Positions 52,101-58,279 of a DNA stretch of 64,000 nt are shown one piece after another. A model generated the notes under the pieces. That model had not been told where the DNA came from. It made no database searches and saw nothing but the letters and a program-made list of their open reading frames with translations. The stretch comes from Eukaryota sp. TZLM1-RC (Eukaryota > Metamonada: BaSk clade). The stretch's first letter is position 1. The number at the start of each line of letters is the position of its first letter. Made by a program: the position numbers and the translations under genes. The stretch is taken from NCBI GenBank assembly GCA_040285825.1, contig JAUPSS010000001.1, forward strand, positions 2,666,001-2,730,000. Reading direction: 5' to 3'.

Positions 52101-53634
52101 GCTCGGTCATAAAAGATTGTTCAATATTAACCAATGAATTCTCAATAAACTCGCCTCTGGTACCACCAAATGTTGGAACAATTGACTCTTTATCAGCCTT
52201 CATTCGTGAACAGGCCGTGAATTGAATATAATACTGGCAAGCATCAACCAAATCATTACAACGTTGAATGAATGCATGGACTTGGGCAAAGATGGGAGCA
52301 GGATCAAAGTCCCAAAGGTTGGAATCTCGGCCGTATTGCTGGATATTACGTTTGGTTCCTTTTTTAACATCAGATTCTATACCATTTACTGTGTGACTGA
52401 ATAAATCTTGCCATCTTTGGTTAATTTCAATAGTAGAAGTTAAAGACTTTACCAACTTCTCAACAGATTTGATGCCTTCCGTCTCTAAAGAAAGTCCTTT
52501 TCTTTTATCTTGATCAAAAACAACACTAGAAGAAGAGAGGCATAGACCGAATAAGTCACGCAGGTCAATCACATCGCGGCAACGTGAGATGACGTCATTA
52601 GTAACTCTTCTTAAAAGACCAGAAATCCTTTTTGAGCTACAATAAAAAGCTGAATACTCCCAAATAAGCCGAACTCTGGTAATAAGAATAGGTAAAAGAT
52701 CCAGAATTTGAGGTAAAGTGGCCCTTGACAACTTTTCACACGGATCTGATAATGTAGTCAAAAACACCAAATTATTCTTAGCCTCTTGGTATTTTAATTT
52801 AATAACCTCGGCCAATGACTTAAACCCTTGTAAATATGTGGATAGAGAGTGTTCTAGAACAGAGATTATATTGAGAACTTCTTCTTGCTCCAATTGCTGC
52901 CTTATCCCTTCCAGATCTTCCACTCTTCCTTTCCAAAACTCCATCTCAGCCAAAGGACCCAGAGAATCACTAGCTTCTACCATTTCTTGGGAGGACACAA
53001 CGTCTTGGATTTGCTTTGTCCAGTAAATGACAATGGCCTCGAGGCGCTGTACCAGGTCTTTTTGCTTACTGGACTCTTCGGGATTGGAGATTTCTTCTGA
53101 GGGGATGAAGAGGACAGTTTTTCCCTGCGATTGGTAGACTGTTTCAGTCAGAACGGCCATGAAGCGGTGGAGTTGGCCGAGAAACTCTTTTCGCATGACT
53201 TCAGGCCAAGTGCGATTACTTGTGACAGAGGGAACGTAAATGGAGCTCATCAGTTGAAGAAGGGAGGACATTGCTGAAGATCCCATGACAGAGCCGTATT
53301 GGACAGAGCGAGTGATGTTTTCAGGAGTGAGAGGGGAGGTGATGGCAATAAAGTACAAAATCTCAGAGTGGATACGTGTTGGGGGTTCAGGGGTAAGCAT
53401 GCGACGTTGGTTAAGTTTATAAAAGTACAGGGTCGTATACTTACCGCGAACAAACTGTAAAAGGATTTGATGTTGCTTTGGAGAGAGTTCCTCACTGATA
53501 GTATCAACAGATAGTTTCATTAGAGAAGTAAGCCAAGCACAACAGGATAGTTCATCATCGGAAGGTTCAACGGATGAACTGGCATGTGTGAGGACAGGAG
53601 TAGAGTATGTCTCCTCCTCTGAAGAGCTAGACAT
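40114..53634 (-). CDS. Axonemal dynein heavy chain, inner-arm DNAH2-like
   Basis: 4,506 residues in one uninterrupted exon (ATG 53634; the frame 18 bp upstream begins with TTG). Tail about 1-1300, linker about 1350-1800. AAA1 has Walker A GPAGTGKTET near 1878 and the sensor FITMNPGYAGRTELP. AAA2 has the P-loop GLTSAKST near 2160, AAA3 GETGTGKT near 2492, and AAA4 GVGGSGRQS near 2836. Stalk coiled coil and microtubule-binding domain lie at about 3060-3420, then AAA5-6 and the C-terminal domain. The C-terminus (YIYPERAGTIQRGSYVTTVDL...TPDTYTLMGTALLL) is closest to DNAH2, the 1-beta chain of the two-headed inner arm. It drives ciliary bending, so the organism builds motile flagella. AAA2 lacks the consensus GKT order. 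Confidence 0.95.
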   Translation of the reverse strand: MSSSSEEETYSTPVLTHASSSVEPSDDELSCCAWLTSLMKLSVDTISEELSPKQHQILLQFVRGKYTTLYFYKLNQRRMLTPEPPTRIHSEILYFIAITSPLTPENITRSVQYGSVMGSSAMSSLLQLMSSIYVPSVTSNRTWPEVMRKEFLGQLHRFMAVLTETVYQSQGKTVLFIPSEEISNPEESSKQKDLVQRLEAIVIYWTKQIQDVVSSQEMVEASDSLGPLAEMEFWKGRVEDLEGIRQQLEQEEVLNIISVLEHSLSTYLQGFKSLAEVIKLKYQEAKNNLVFLTTLSDPCEKLSRATLPQILDLLPILITRVRLIWEYSAFYCSSKRISGLLRRVTNDVISRCRDVIDLRDLFGLCLSSSSVVFDQDKRKGLSLETEGIKSVEKLVKSLTSTIEINQRWQDLFSHTVNGIESDVKKGTKRNIQQYGRDSNLWDFDPAPIFAQVHAFIQRCNDLVDACQYYIQFTACSRMKADKESIVPTFGGTRGEFIENSLVNIEQSFMTELEKLSSLSMVALDVRETKWYEGFASFKSSVKELEVVFLNTANSAFEEVSTVADSVSLLNAFHYIAYRDSVKRLMERKIAFVFQLFQTEIANVRKEFEQFRHDPVFPFYMPKYSGSASWAKNLLDRLSFSFKALELLPNVDLIVKDAVEARQNFSYLTSMISDFIQSTFTEWKEVVASPSLPLKFDLFLFKKSEDDDLIESSFDTSLLQHFSEIYFWNLLQFDIPFVASSLVRHSKHLKIVLENVLMVVRKYNGIKKRLDDNNKRLLSERIQIIDRKLQPGFEKFTWLSRNALDFLYDAFAVCSDTFSVVSSFESINNQISAVCNDISNCSGIVIKRKKLYTYSTFKSTQLEAKENCLTQLKGHYTTITSLIEQLKSFFNTDSDFILNEWNLYVSNIDNLIIRSLIEMIKNSLLVLSNALKISSIDDGNNSDVPPVFSIYSLLKNEMLLFDPVLEDLTSLVGLTCNGLVELTENLPKLCQIDENSGSYYSDLAPNTEISSLSNAILSAVESIASDIAQYTNHWDQKYGSLWKNNSELYFETFDDLVSEMENLDNQIRNFKHLQSQIQAEDTVSTLRFIHVDSSKLKYSLVHLCESKISILSAKINSIAYNRLTEIFEFFNDKLAILSKRPTSLEMLSSSMSELEVVRSKLEVIEGSFNPLRQIYELLSRHGVTPSENEQDLLNNLQNEWVSFNAQLQSIESMLTQSRVRFRESLTDDLNLHKKAIVNFRSVFEQKAPFSRNSVNDPKEAFDLIHDFRSQLGCHVDKESALRKSLQMFEVEVEDFTEVNDTLKDLDHLEEIWSLELEWANLWEDWKTKPFESLVTEDMEIVLGQLHKRLYKLGKIIKNWGVWVYVKEKVDEFKKILPLITDLRNPALRERHWKRLQKQSGHSFDPHDDDFTLQKVFSIGLHQMIDEISALSTAASQELAIENTLNQISKTWTDLKVETAKYKSDFYRLKSIDDVNNSLEDNNVTLSTMKGSKYVTAFLRHVEEWDKTLNTIMETFDLWLLVQRQWLYMESIFSSGDAIARQLPDEARLFSKVNSNWKFLMNRFINEHHCLALKGTHVDGLFELLTEMNEELERIQKRLDDYLETKRMVFPRFYFLSNDDLLEILGQSKDPSSVNKHLKKFFMAVSHLQFLPPGKDGRRFHEVQGMWSLENEYLKFANPTMADGPVEEWLCDVERSMQLSLQKYLRDCLSQLRPNALKREKWIQNWHGQLIITAGQLLWTADVTRALQELDNGGNPNALKILRKRQVMLLNRMTAMVRGDLSSLNRLKLIALITIEVHARDVIQKLITSGTKSPHEFEWTSQLRYYLEDELCTVVQNTSVLGYGYEYIGNSGRLVITPLTDRCYMTLTTALEYKRGGSPQGPAGTGKTETVKDLAKALALNGIVFNCSDDFDYKSMGRIFLGLVQTGSWGCFDEFNRIDIEVLSVVAQQILCILSAVAKNAETFVFEGKTIPLKPSVGIFITMNPGYAGRTELPDNLKSLFRPVAMMKPDLALIAEVELFAEGFTSAKLLSRKLTTLYSLASQQLSKQDHYDFGMRAVKAVLRAAGHLKRNNITMSEDVLMLKALYDSNIPKLVAEDSILFKSLLGDLFPGVELEANKHEELISALENSLESEGLQKNSVVINKAIQLFETKQVRHGVMIVGLTSAKSTIWKTLKSALTSLNNRGVEKDGFDHVHTHVINPKTVELYGYSDLATNEWKDGVLSLILRKVSADTRKDQQWIVFDGPVDTIWIESMNTVLDDSKVLTLVNSERIAFPSTVSFLFETRDLSVASPATVSRVGIVYVDVNDVGYEPFLESWMDTKRKNVPMIVSILQKLFAKYITKAFDLLYSEWEQVVCCTKLNLIQSFCSLFDSLVTDDFVNDLKNPDGISSIIELYFVFALTWSVGASLTVTSRSLYDMFVRDIEPRYPSKGTVFDYFVDLKKQGFTHWEEKIPSNWKPSSNAHFHDIIVPTMDTLRNSFLLNKLILNNRSVLVTGETGTGKTILVKSCLNELPEDLNFGKLEISFSARTTTEQFQRMVESRLDKRTSGNYIPKGCSKMALFIDEFNMPAKTEFGSMPPLELVRQYLDYGGWYDLDKQFFKYVHNVQLISAMGIPGGGRQVICDRLSSRLHCLNVTFPDRATIIRIFGSLFSFHTATFEQEVLSLSDSFASSTLDLFDHLASSLLPTPAKSHYLFNLRDISRIFQGLCRSNSSFTKEGIVKLWVHECLRVFADRLVDQEDRQKVVDFINNELIDKFGSSWKRICSKAGNPPLFSSFAVEENYTECPALPQLREIVEEKLEDYNQENKIPLNLVMFKDAIDHLIRIHRILTTRRGNLMLVGVGGSGRQSLAKLASFIAGYHVFQIEIKKNYRVNEWHQDLQKLYYKCGVLNQPTTFIFSDTQVVLESFLEDVNNILSTGETPNMYSAEELVALRDELRPIFRKEVSGLLETDDGLWNFFINRVRQNLHLVLCLSPIGQDFRLRVRQYPAFVSTTTIDWFNAWPEDALKEVALHFIQELDDLDEELKPQLADVFVHCHLSVIEMSNKMQLTLKRSNFVTPTSYLEHISEFSSLIKKKKNDLNSVINKLSNGLVKLENTKKEVQTMSLQLDKTREVLKVKQAECADLLQTIVKKKQVSDEQAKSVREDSVKLGMEQEKIEAEATKAEAELNAVLPALERAKEALNALTKNAIGEVRTFSQPPPLVKLVLSAVMVLRKAVDTSWGTAKQHMSNPNFLQELINFDLDSLSDSILKKLAKFTSQEGFNPDVIRNVSVAATSLCQWVLAMEEYGKANKVVAPRKAALESAQKKLSAKQLALQTKQKQLDEINAVVEKLNNEYEESEATKIKLSEEAEFTELKLERAASLVSGLSGEKERWEAQITELNEQLRTLPGDCVIASAFLAYGGVFTSELRAELLDSWVTRVSQSIPTKEPFTSLIDYLGKATDLRSWSIQGLPSDQFSQENGILVTQSSRWPLMIDPQGQANQWIKQLEKDNGLKIINLRNSDFLKILESAVMYGTPILLEDVGEELDPTLDPLLSKAFQKVGNKLMLKLGDSDVEFNPNFRFYITTKLQNPTYTPEISTKTSLVNFAVKEKGLEDQLLGIVVRTEIPDIEIKRNDLVMDMAAKKNQMVELEDEILDLLSASENILEDSKLINTLKRSKVTSEEIKNSLEAAAVTEKQINEMREQYRPVAQRASLLFFVLDDISRVDPMYQFSLDAYVTLFETSIQKAKKMEKIEDRVNEIINFHSLAVYKFTCRGLFEKDKLLFSFQMCSKILLYENRLDNDEYQFLLRGGSVLDRSRQIPNPFPSWIPSQNWDNITEVEKLSSFRGLVGHVEDNEKLWHYWYSHSTPEKATLPAEWETKLNIAQKLILVRCLRPDRLLLAIRDFVASSIGSEFTEPPPFNLNEAFNDSKSTIPIIFILSPGVDPTSMVVQLAEQKGFDGQLATVALGQGQSGFATSAIEKAVVEGGWVLLMNCHLSISWLPELEKIILTLPSRKPHDQFRLWLTSDPHPKFPISVLQIAVKLTTEPPKGLKQNMLRVFNSYPPEHFKRCKNPVMYRRLFFALAFFHSVLIERRKFKALGWNIPYDFNFSDLDISEKLLVSYIDSAFVNDNGQVNWTALRYLTGEACYAGRVTEFFDIITLNTYMKAFYNPEVAEVPNYKFFGSEIYYVPDTSNIEAIIEYINSLPMSEPASIFGQHPNADIASAIQESHQLLDTVISLQPRIVSVGEESREAVVLRMVSKLKTQIPALIDYEMVQKSVGDDLTPLNTVLLQEVSRYNVLLSKIHHQLSQLEAGINGTIVISKELEDIFEAIFNGNVPVSWSFAYPSLRKLASWTLDLIERIAQLRSWAEGSAPRVFWLGGFTYPSQFLTCLLQASARANGVPVDALSFEFTVLTQSAEEITSHPSEGAYIRGLYLEGARWNREDSCLAEPLPMILFDEMPIVHFKPVENKKKPSKSMYQAPLYIYPERAGTIQRGSYVTTVDLKCGYNATPDTYTLMGTALLLCKEYS

Positions 53635-53681
53635 ATGAAATAACAAAAACAACTGCTGCTATTTATTTTCTCATTATTATC

Positions 53682-54383
53682 ATGGGTTGCTCCTCATCAA
53701 AAAGTGTTGTAGATTCAACTATGCCTGAAGAACAGGTCGTTGCTGACAGTCCTGATGTCAGTTCGCCCTCTTCTCCTCAACCTGAACAACCGACGCCTTT
53801 GGTAGAAGCTGAAAAGTCTACTCCTGAAGTTAAGCCCATCAAGTTTACTTTCGAGGAGTTGTTAGAACGTATCTCCGCCAATGACCCCAAAACGAAACAA
53901 ATTGTAATTAGTGATGAATCACCGTCTACAACTGAGGTTATTCAGCTCTGTACGGCTGTTTCATCCAACACTCATATCAATCAATTAAAACTCATTAATG
54001 TGACAATTCCTGTTGAAGCTTTTGATTCTCTTTCACAAATCTTTGGTGCTGCTGGGTTAGATGAGGTTATCTTTTCCAACACCAATTTGGGAAACGAAGG
54101 TGCTAGAGTAATCCTCAAGGAAACCCGCGTTACTTCCCTCTCGTCTGTTTCATTAGATGGAAATGAAATCACTGATGATATTGTTGATGATATTTGCTCC
54201 ACCATCAAGGAGAGTCCTGTTCTGTACAGGTTAAATTTATCTAATAACTGTTTGTCTTCAGAAGGACTCTTAAAGATTCATGAAGCTTGCAAAAGCAATG
54301 CTGCATTAGAACAAGTGATTGTCACTGGTAATAAGGAATCTATGGAGTTTGCAGTAGAAGGGGAGACCAATTTAGTTTTTTAG
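53682..54383 (+). CDS. LRR protein with predicted N-myristoylated start
   Basis: A 233-residue protein. The start MGCSSSKSVV fits an N-myristoylation signal (Gly2, Ser at 5-6) with Cys3 available for palmitoylation, so it is probably membrane-anchored (inference). A Pro/Glu-rich linker follows to about residue 60. Then come tropomodulin/RNI-like LRRs (INQLKLINVTIPV, LDEVIFSNTNLGNEGAR, LSSVSLDGNEITD, LYRLNLSNNCLSSEG). It is divergent from the dynein heavy chain with only 47 bp between start codons. No catalytic domain. Confidence 0.8.
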   Translation: MGCSSSKSVVDSTMPEEQVVADSPDVSSPSSPQPEQPTPLVEAEKSTPEVKPIKFTFEELLERISANDPKTKQIVISDESPSTTEVIQLCTAVSSNTHINQLKLINVTIPVEAFDSLSQIFGAAGLDEVIFSNTNLGNEGARVILKETRVTSLSSVSLDGNEITDDIVDDICSTIKESPVLYRLNLSNNCLSSEGLLKIHEACKSNAALEQVIVTGNKESMEFAVEGETNLVF

Positions 54384-54675
54384 TTGATTTTTAACAACAA
54401 GATTTTGATGTATCGTTTTTGCTTGTTTGTTTTAGATAAACCAACAGCTTTATATATTATTATATAAAAAAACAATGAGTTGTGAGTAGCAAAATGGAAT
54501 CAATTTGATGGAGAAACTGAAACAAAAATGATTATAAAAGAGTCCCATAACGTGCACTTCTACATTGTCAAACAGTGAATGGAATGATTGTACAGGGGGT
54601 GTAAGCAAAGTTCAGTCTGTATATGATAAAGATTTATTAGCAATGAAAGACGGCATTTTTTGAATTGCCAAGTGC

Positions 54676-55830
54676 TTAGTCTAAATCAATAATCTCCATG
54701 TCATCCACTCTAGCAACCTTAATAGAAGGATTTAAATCACAACCAACTGGAAGAGGTTCATTAGACACTTCTAACAAAATCTGCTCGACCGTATCAGGAC
54801 ATTCATTGGTATGAGGAAGCTTTGGTACTAATAACTTTATTGCTGCATCCACTTCCCTTGCAATGTCCAACTTACGAATCTTTCTGATAATTCGTACTTG
54901 GTTTAGTACTTCAATTTTAGATTCATAATCCTCAACATACTTTATAAATAATCGTTTGAACTCCGTGTTGTAGAGGTATCTCAACTTATTGGGTTCAGAC
55001 GCCAGAGAAGAAGCCAACCTTGCCATTTCATTTTCTAATTTAATTAAATCTGTGTTGAATTCATCATCAATGTGGTCTTGAATTTTGTGAATAATTTGAG
55101 CTTTTAAAAGTTTTTCTGAGAGGTGAATACATCTAGCACAGGTTCTAATGATCGACAGAACAACAGAAGAAGGCTCTAGAAAGAAATTATCGAAATAAAA
55201 AATGTACAATAACCGGAATTGATTCGAATCAAATAAAATAGTTCTGGTAGCCAGCCTGGAAGATGATGGAAAGCCTTCAGCAAAAAGACAGAAATCTCTA
55301 CAATAATTAGCAAATTTTTGTTCTAATTTGGAGAGAGAATATTTCTGTCCAAGTTTTTCAAAACTTGATTGAATTGATGGCCGCTCAATTGCATCTTTTA
55401 ACGAGCTTGACTCTGTAATACTCACCATACTAGTTCTATCTGGAGATTTTGGAGTTGGTTGGACAGATGATCGTGAAGGTTTCGGTTGGGAGGATTGTGG
55501 TGTCATTTTGGTGGGAATTTCTCCATCAAACTCATCTTCTGAAGAATCAGTATCAACCAAGACTTCTCCAAGTGGAGGTGGGTCAGAAAGGTTACCAAAA
55601 CTCCATGGAGCGTATTCTTTAGAGACGAACAGTAGCTGGGAGTCATCTATAAAATCATCCTCGTATTCATGACGAGAGAGGTGAGCACGTTTCTCAAGAC
55701 GACGAAGAAACCTGGAAGATTTAAGGTCTGTCTGAACTGATGAAGAAGATAAATCATTATCAACTTCTGTTCGGAAAACGTTGTTACAGTCTATGGATTT
55801 TGAAGAAGAGGTGGAGAACTGAAAGAGCAT
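54676..55830 (-). CDS. Possible ubinuclein/Hpc2-like (HIR complex) protein
   Basis: 384 residues from ATG 55830 (the upstream frame starts with TTG). Residues of about 55-75 read HEYEDDFIDDSQLL, resembling the Hpc2-related domain (DFIDDSE) by which ubinuclein/Hpc2 binds the H3.3 chaperone HIRA. A Ser/Pro-rich linker and an all-helical C-terminal half (about 150-350) follow, reminiscent of the ubinuclein middle domain but too divergent to be sure. The last residues, MEIIDLD, match a SUMO-interacting motif (hydrophobic core followed by acid). Nuclear location is implied. The start lies 65 bp from the end of the 2A-Fanzor, which may have landed in its promoter. Confidence 0.5.
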   Translation of the reverse strand: MLFQFSTSSSKSIDCNNVFRTEVDNDLSSSSVQTDLKSSRFLRRLEKRAHLSRHEYEDDFIDDSQLLFVSKEYAPWSFGNLSDPPPLGEVLVDTDSSEDEFDGEIPTKMTPQSSQPKPSRSSVQPTPKSPDRTSMVSITESSSLKDAIERPSIQSSFEKLGQKYSLSKLEQKFANYCRDFCLFAEGFPSSSRLATRTILFDSNQFRLLYIFYFDNFFLEPSSVVLSIIRTCARCIHLSEKLLKAQIIHKIQDHIDDEFNTDLIKLENEMARLASSLASEPNKLRYLYNTEFKRLFIKYVEDYESKIEVLNQVRIIRKIRKLDIAREVDAAIKLLVPKLPHTNECPDTVEQILLEVSNEPLPVGCDLNPSIKVARVDDMEIIDLD

Positions 55831-56410
55831 TTGTATGGGGAAATTCCCATAAATACACCATGACAATCAATTTTCGTGTGGAATAATTACAAAAACTATC
55901 TGCACAGATACTGAGGCCTTTCATTACCACTCATTCTGGCTTCAGCAATTGCAAACATATTCAGACAAGCCAGCTTATTTCTATTGAAAAGCTTTGTTGA
56001 GCCTTTGTTACTGAGTTTGCAACTCTCACTATTACAAGCTAATAAACCATGACACATAGTAACAGGCGTGTTTTTTCTTCTATAGCATCTGGGATTTGTT
56101 ACTCTCAAAAACGTAGCAACCTTTTCAAAACAAACAGGACATTTTGCTGAAGTGAAAGCTTCATTAATCATCAATACTTCAAATCCATTTCTTTTCAGAA
56201 ATTGAGTCCATCCAATTCCTCTAGTAGGTCTCTGATGTTTCAAATTCTTGGAACCTTTTTTACCATAATCACCCATTAGAATTAAAGTGTCTTTTGGATT
56301 GCATAACTGCTGGACAAGGTTTTTTAACAACCAACTTTCAGTCTTTTGCTTGTGAATAAAAGCTTGCATTTTGTGAATGCTCCACAAGTCAAGACTGTAA
56401 AAGTCAATTG

Positions 56411-56419
56411 TCAAAAAAC
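56411..56419 (-). other. Frameshift point in T6 run of the 2A-Fanzor
   Basis: The minus strand reads GTT TTT TGA. A -1 slip on TTT gives TTG ACA, the frame of the C-terminal half. One missing T would have the same effect. No downstream pseudoknot was verified. Confidence 0.7.
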
Positions 56420-57478
56420 TTGCCGAAGTTTGGCAACCACAAAGTTGGAAAAATCTATAAAAGTTGCTGAATTGGCAGCAAACGTGAATAATTCGGTGTT
56501 GGCATCTTCAATTGTCATTTCGTTAGACTCTATCATTTGGTTCCTGTCGGAACCTACCTCAGTATACTTTGTCGCCCATCGTTTCTGTTTTTCATTCATC
56601 CTACTTTTCAAAGACCAGGACATCTGAGTCATTCTCAACCATTTGTACTTCTTGTCTTGATTCATCACCCGACTATTTCTTTGCTGTTCAGTTTCATGTT
56701 CAGGCACCATGGCTAGTTCTTCATCAGTCTTTTTGCTGCCAAAATACAATAAATCACGTTTTCCAGGATCACAAACAACAATTCGTTTGTCTTGAAAAGC
56801 ATCAACATCAACATCATGAATATATAAATCAGAAATACTAGCCTTGTTGTCTGGCTTACATTTCTGACCTTGTAAATCCCGACGAACAAATTCTACTGCA
56901 ATATTAAATCCATCTGTGTGTATAATGTTGTTGAATTTATAGTTGAATTTATTGAATTTATATTTACTCTCCAAAAAGAAATTATGGCGATCAAACTTAC
57001 CAATAACAATCGAAATTAAAAACACTTTTTGATCTGAATTCCACTCACCCATTTGCTCATCAGTTTTCTTTTTCAAAACAGTTGCACCCTCTTTTCTCTT
57101 TTTGTTGATAATCTTATCAGGAGGGAGAAATTGGCCATCATGATCTTGGTAAAGATAACCATCCTGATAGGTTTCAAAATCAAAGCACATAACAGTGGGA
57201 AGATTTTGATTTGTGGTCATTGATTTGAATTGAATTAAAGGATCAGGCTTGAAGCCACTAAGACTTGGCTCAATTTTTTTGACCATACTCGGTTTCAATG
57301 GTTGTTTTGTCAAAATCTTCCTGTTCTCGATATTCAACATTGTATTCTCAATACAAATTTCTCGGTTCAGTGCTTTTTGTTGTTTTTTTAGCTTACGCTT
57401 TGATGTTTGTTGGTCAAAAATCGCATTTCTAATAATTTTTGATGGAGGAGTTGATTCAAAATTAGATCTTCTCTTTCT

Positions 57479-57505
57479 GGGACCAGGATTTGCTTCAACA
57501 TCTCC
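57479..57505 (-). other. 2A-like ribosome-skipping motif GDVEANPGP
   Basis: Codons GGA GAT GTT GAA GCA AAT CCT GGT CCC. It fits the functional core D-[VI]-E-x-N-P-G-P exactly, preceded by a hydrophobic/acidic stretch (FTVDLTID) as in known 2A sequences. If active, translation skips the Gly-Pro bond and releases a 244-residue leader. The Fanzor would begin with Pro followed by RKRRSN. Confidence 0.75.
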
Positions 57506-57619
57506 ATCAATTGTTAAATCAACAGTAAATGGGTTTGTTGATAGAAGATGTTGGCAGCTTCTGGATTGAAAAGATAAATTATAAACATTATAATCAAACT
57601 CAACATTATCAAAATAACA

Positions 57620-57928
57620 ATTTAAGACACAACATCCCATATCTAAAGTGCAAGAATCTAAACCACAAAAATGAACAAACTCATAAACATCAAAACAACT
57701 ATGTAAAACAAAACATATACAAAAGAAACATCCCACATCTACAGTACAAGTACCTAAACCAAAAACATCAACAAAATCAACAACATCAAAGTAACAACAA
57801 TGTACAACAAAACACAAACAAGAACAACATCCCATATCTACAGTACAAGTACCTAAACCAAAAACATCAACAAAATCAACAACATCAAAGTAACAATGTA
57901 AAACAAAACACAAACAAGAACATCTCAT
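57620..57928 (-). repeat. Cysteine-rich tandem repeat, about 3.3 units of ~96-100 bp
   Basis: The coded unit resembles MGCCSCLCFVVHCCYFDVVDF followed by VDVFGLGTCTVD. Three copies plus a partial one diverge toward the 2A motif. DNA-level identity between the first two units is high, so they expanded recently. The text is hydrophobic and Cys-rich, unlike any Fanzor domain. Confidence 0.8.
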
Positions 57929-58279
57929 ATGCAAGGTGATTACCACCATGGCCGACTCAACAGGATCCATATCATGACTCACATGATGACGGAAAAAAAT
58001 ACAATACTCTACCCCCACGGAAGGATCAGAACGACGATGCCGATAGGAAATCGAGGCTCTGACCTTCCGTTTATTCCTGTAAAGCAGGATTACTCTTCCC
58101 GACTGAGGAGTTCGGGAGGAAGTACTCTGCTGTTCTGTGAAGAACAGGTTGAAGGAGGAGGTGGGAACTGAGTCCGTAACCTCGTTATCCTTGTTCTCCT
58201 TTTGTGGATGCATATTTTGACCAACGAAATTATTTATGGAGTTTTTCAAGACGTATTTGTGGAGTTGTAAAAAAATTGA

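Larger units (their letters stand above)
55896..58213 (-). pseudogene. Fanzor nuclease (family II) with 2A-like motif, frameshifted
   Basis: Two overlapping frames make one Fanzor. From ATG 58213: a 95-residue basic/Ser head; a cysteine-rich tandem repeat; GDVEANPGP (residues 237-245); basic PRKRRSNFE and KRKLKKQQK (likely nuclear-localisation signals); then RuvC-I IVVCDPGKRDLLYF (Asp482). The frame stops at TGA 56411-56413 after GTT TTT and continues in the -1 frame: RuvC-II strand LILMGDYGKKG, INEAFTSAKCPVC (alternative Glu plus zinc ribbon), CHGLLACNSESC, and RuvC-III FNRNKLACLNM to TGA/TAG at 55896. RuvC-III has Asn where the remnant at 14.8 kb and the family have Asp. It is either an inactive copy, a -1 frameshifted gene, or an assembly error. 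It sits between an HRD gene and a UTP21 fragment. Confidence 0.8.

Noticed and set aside
40900-53100. Many plus-strand open frames of 60-150 codons under the dynein gene
   Set aside because: All are antisense shadows of a single conserved 4,506-codon frame and show no family features.
55834-55851. Palindrome TATGGGGAAATTCCCATA beside the 2A-Fanzor end
   Set aside because: Six-bp arms only, inside the 5' leader of the neighbouring gene. Cannot be distinguished from chance.
57529-57939. Plus-strand open frame rich in Asn, Gln, His and Lys
   Set aside because: It is the antisense of the cysteine-rich repeat before the 2A motif. Its composition follows from the tandem repeat, and the minus-strand frame is the one continuous with the Fanzor.
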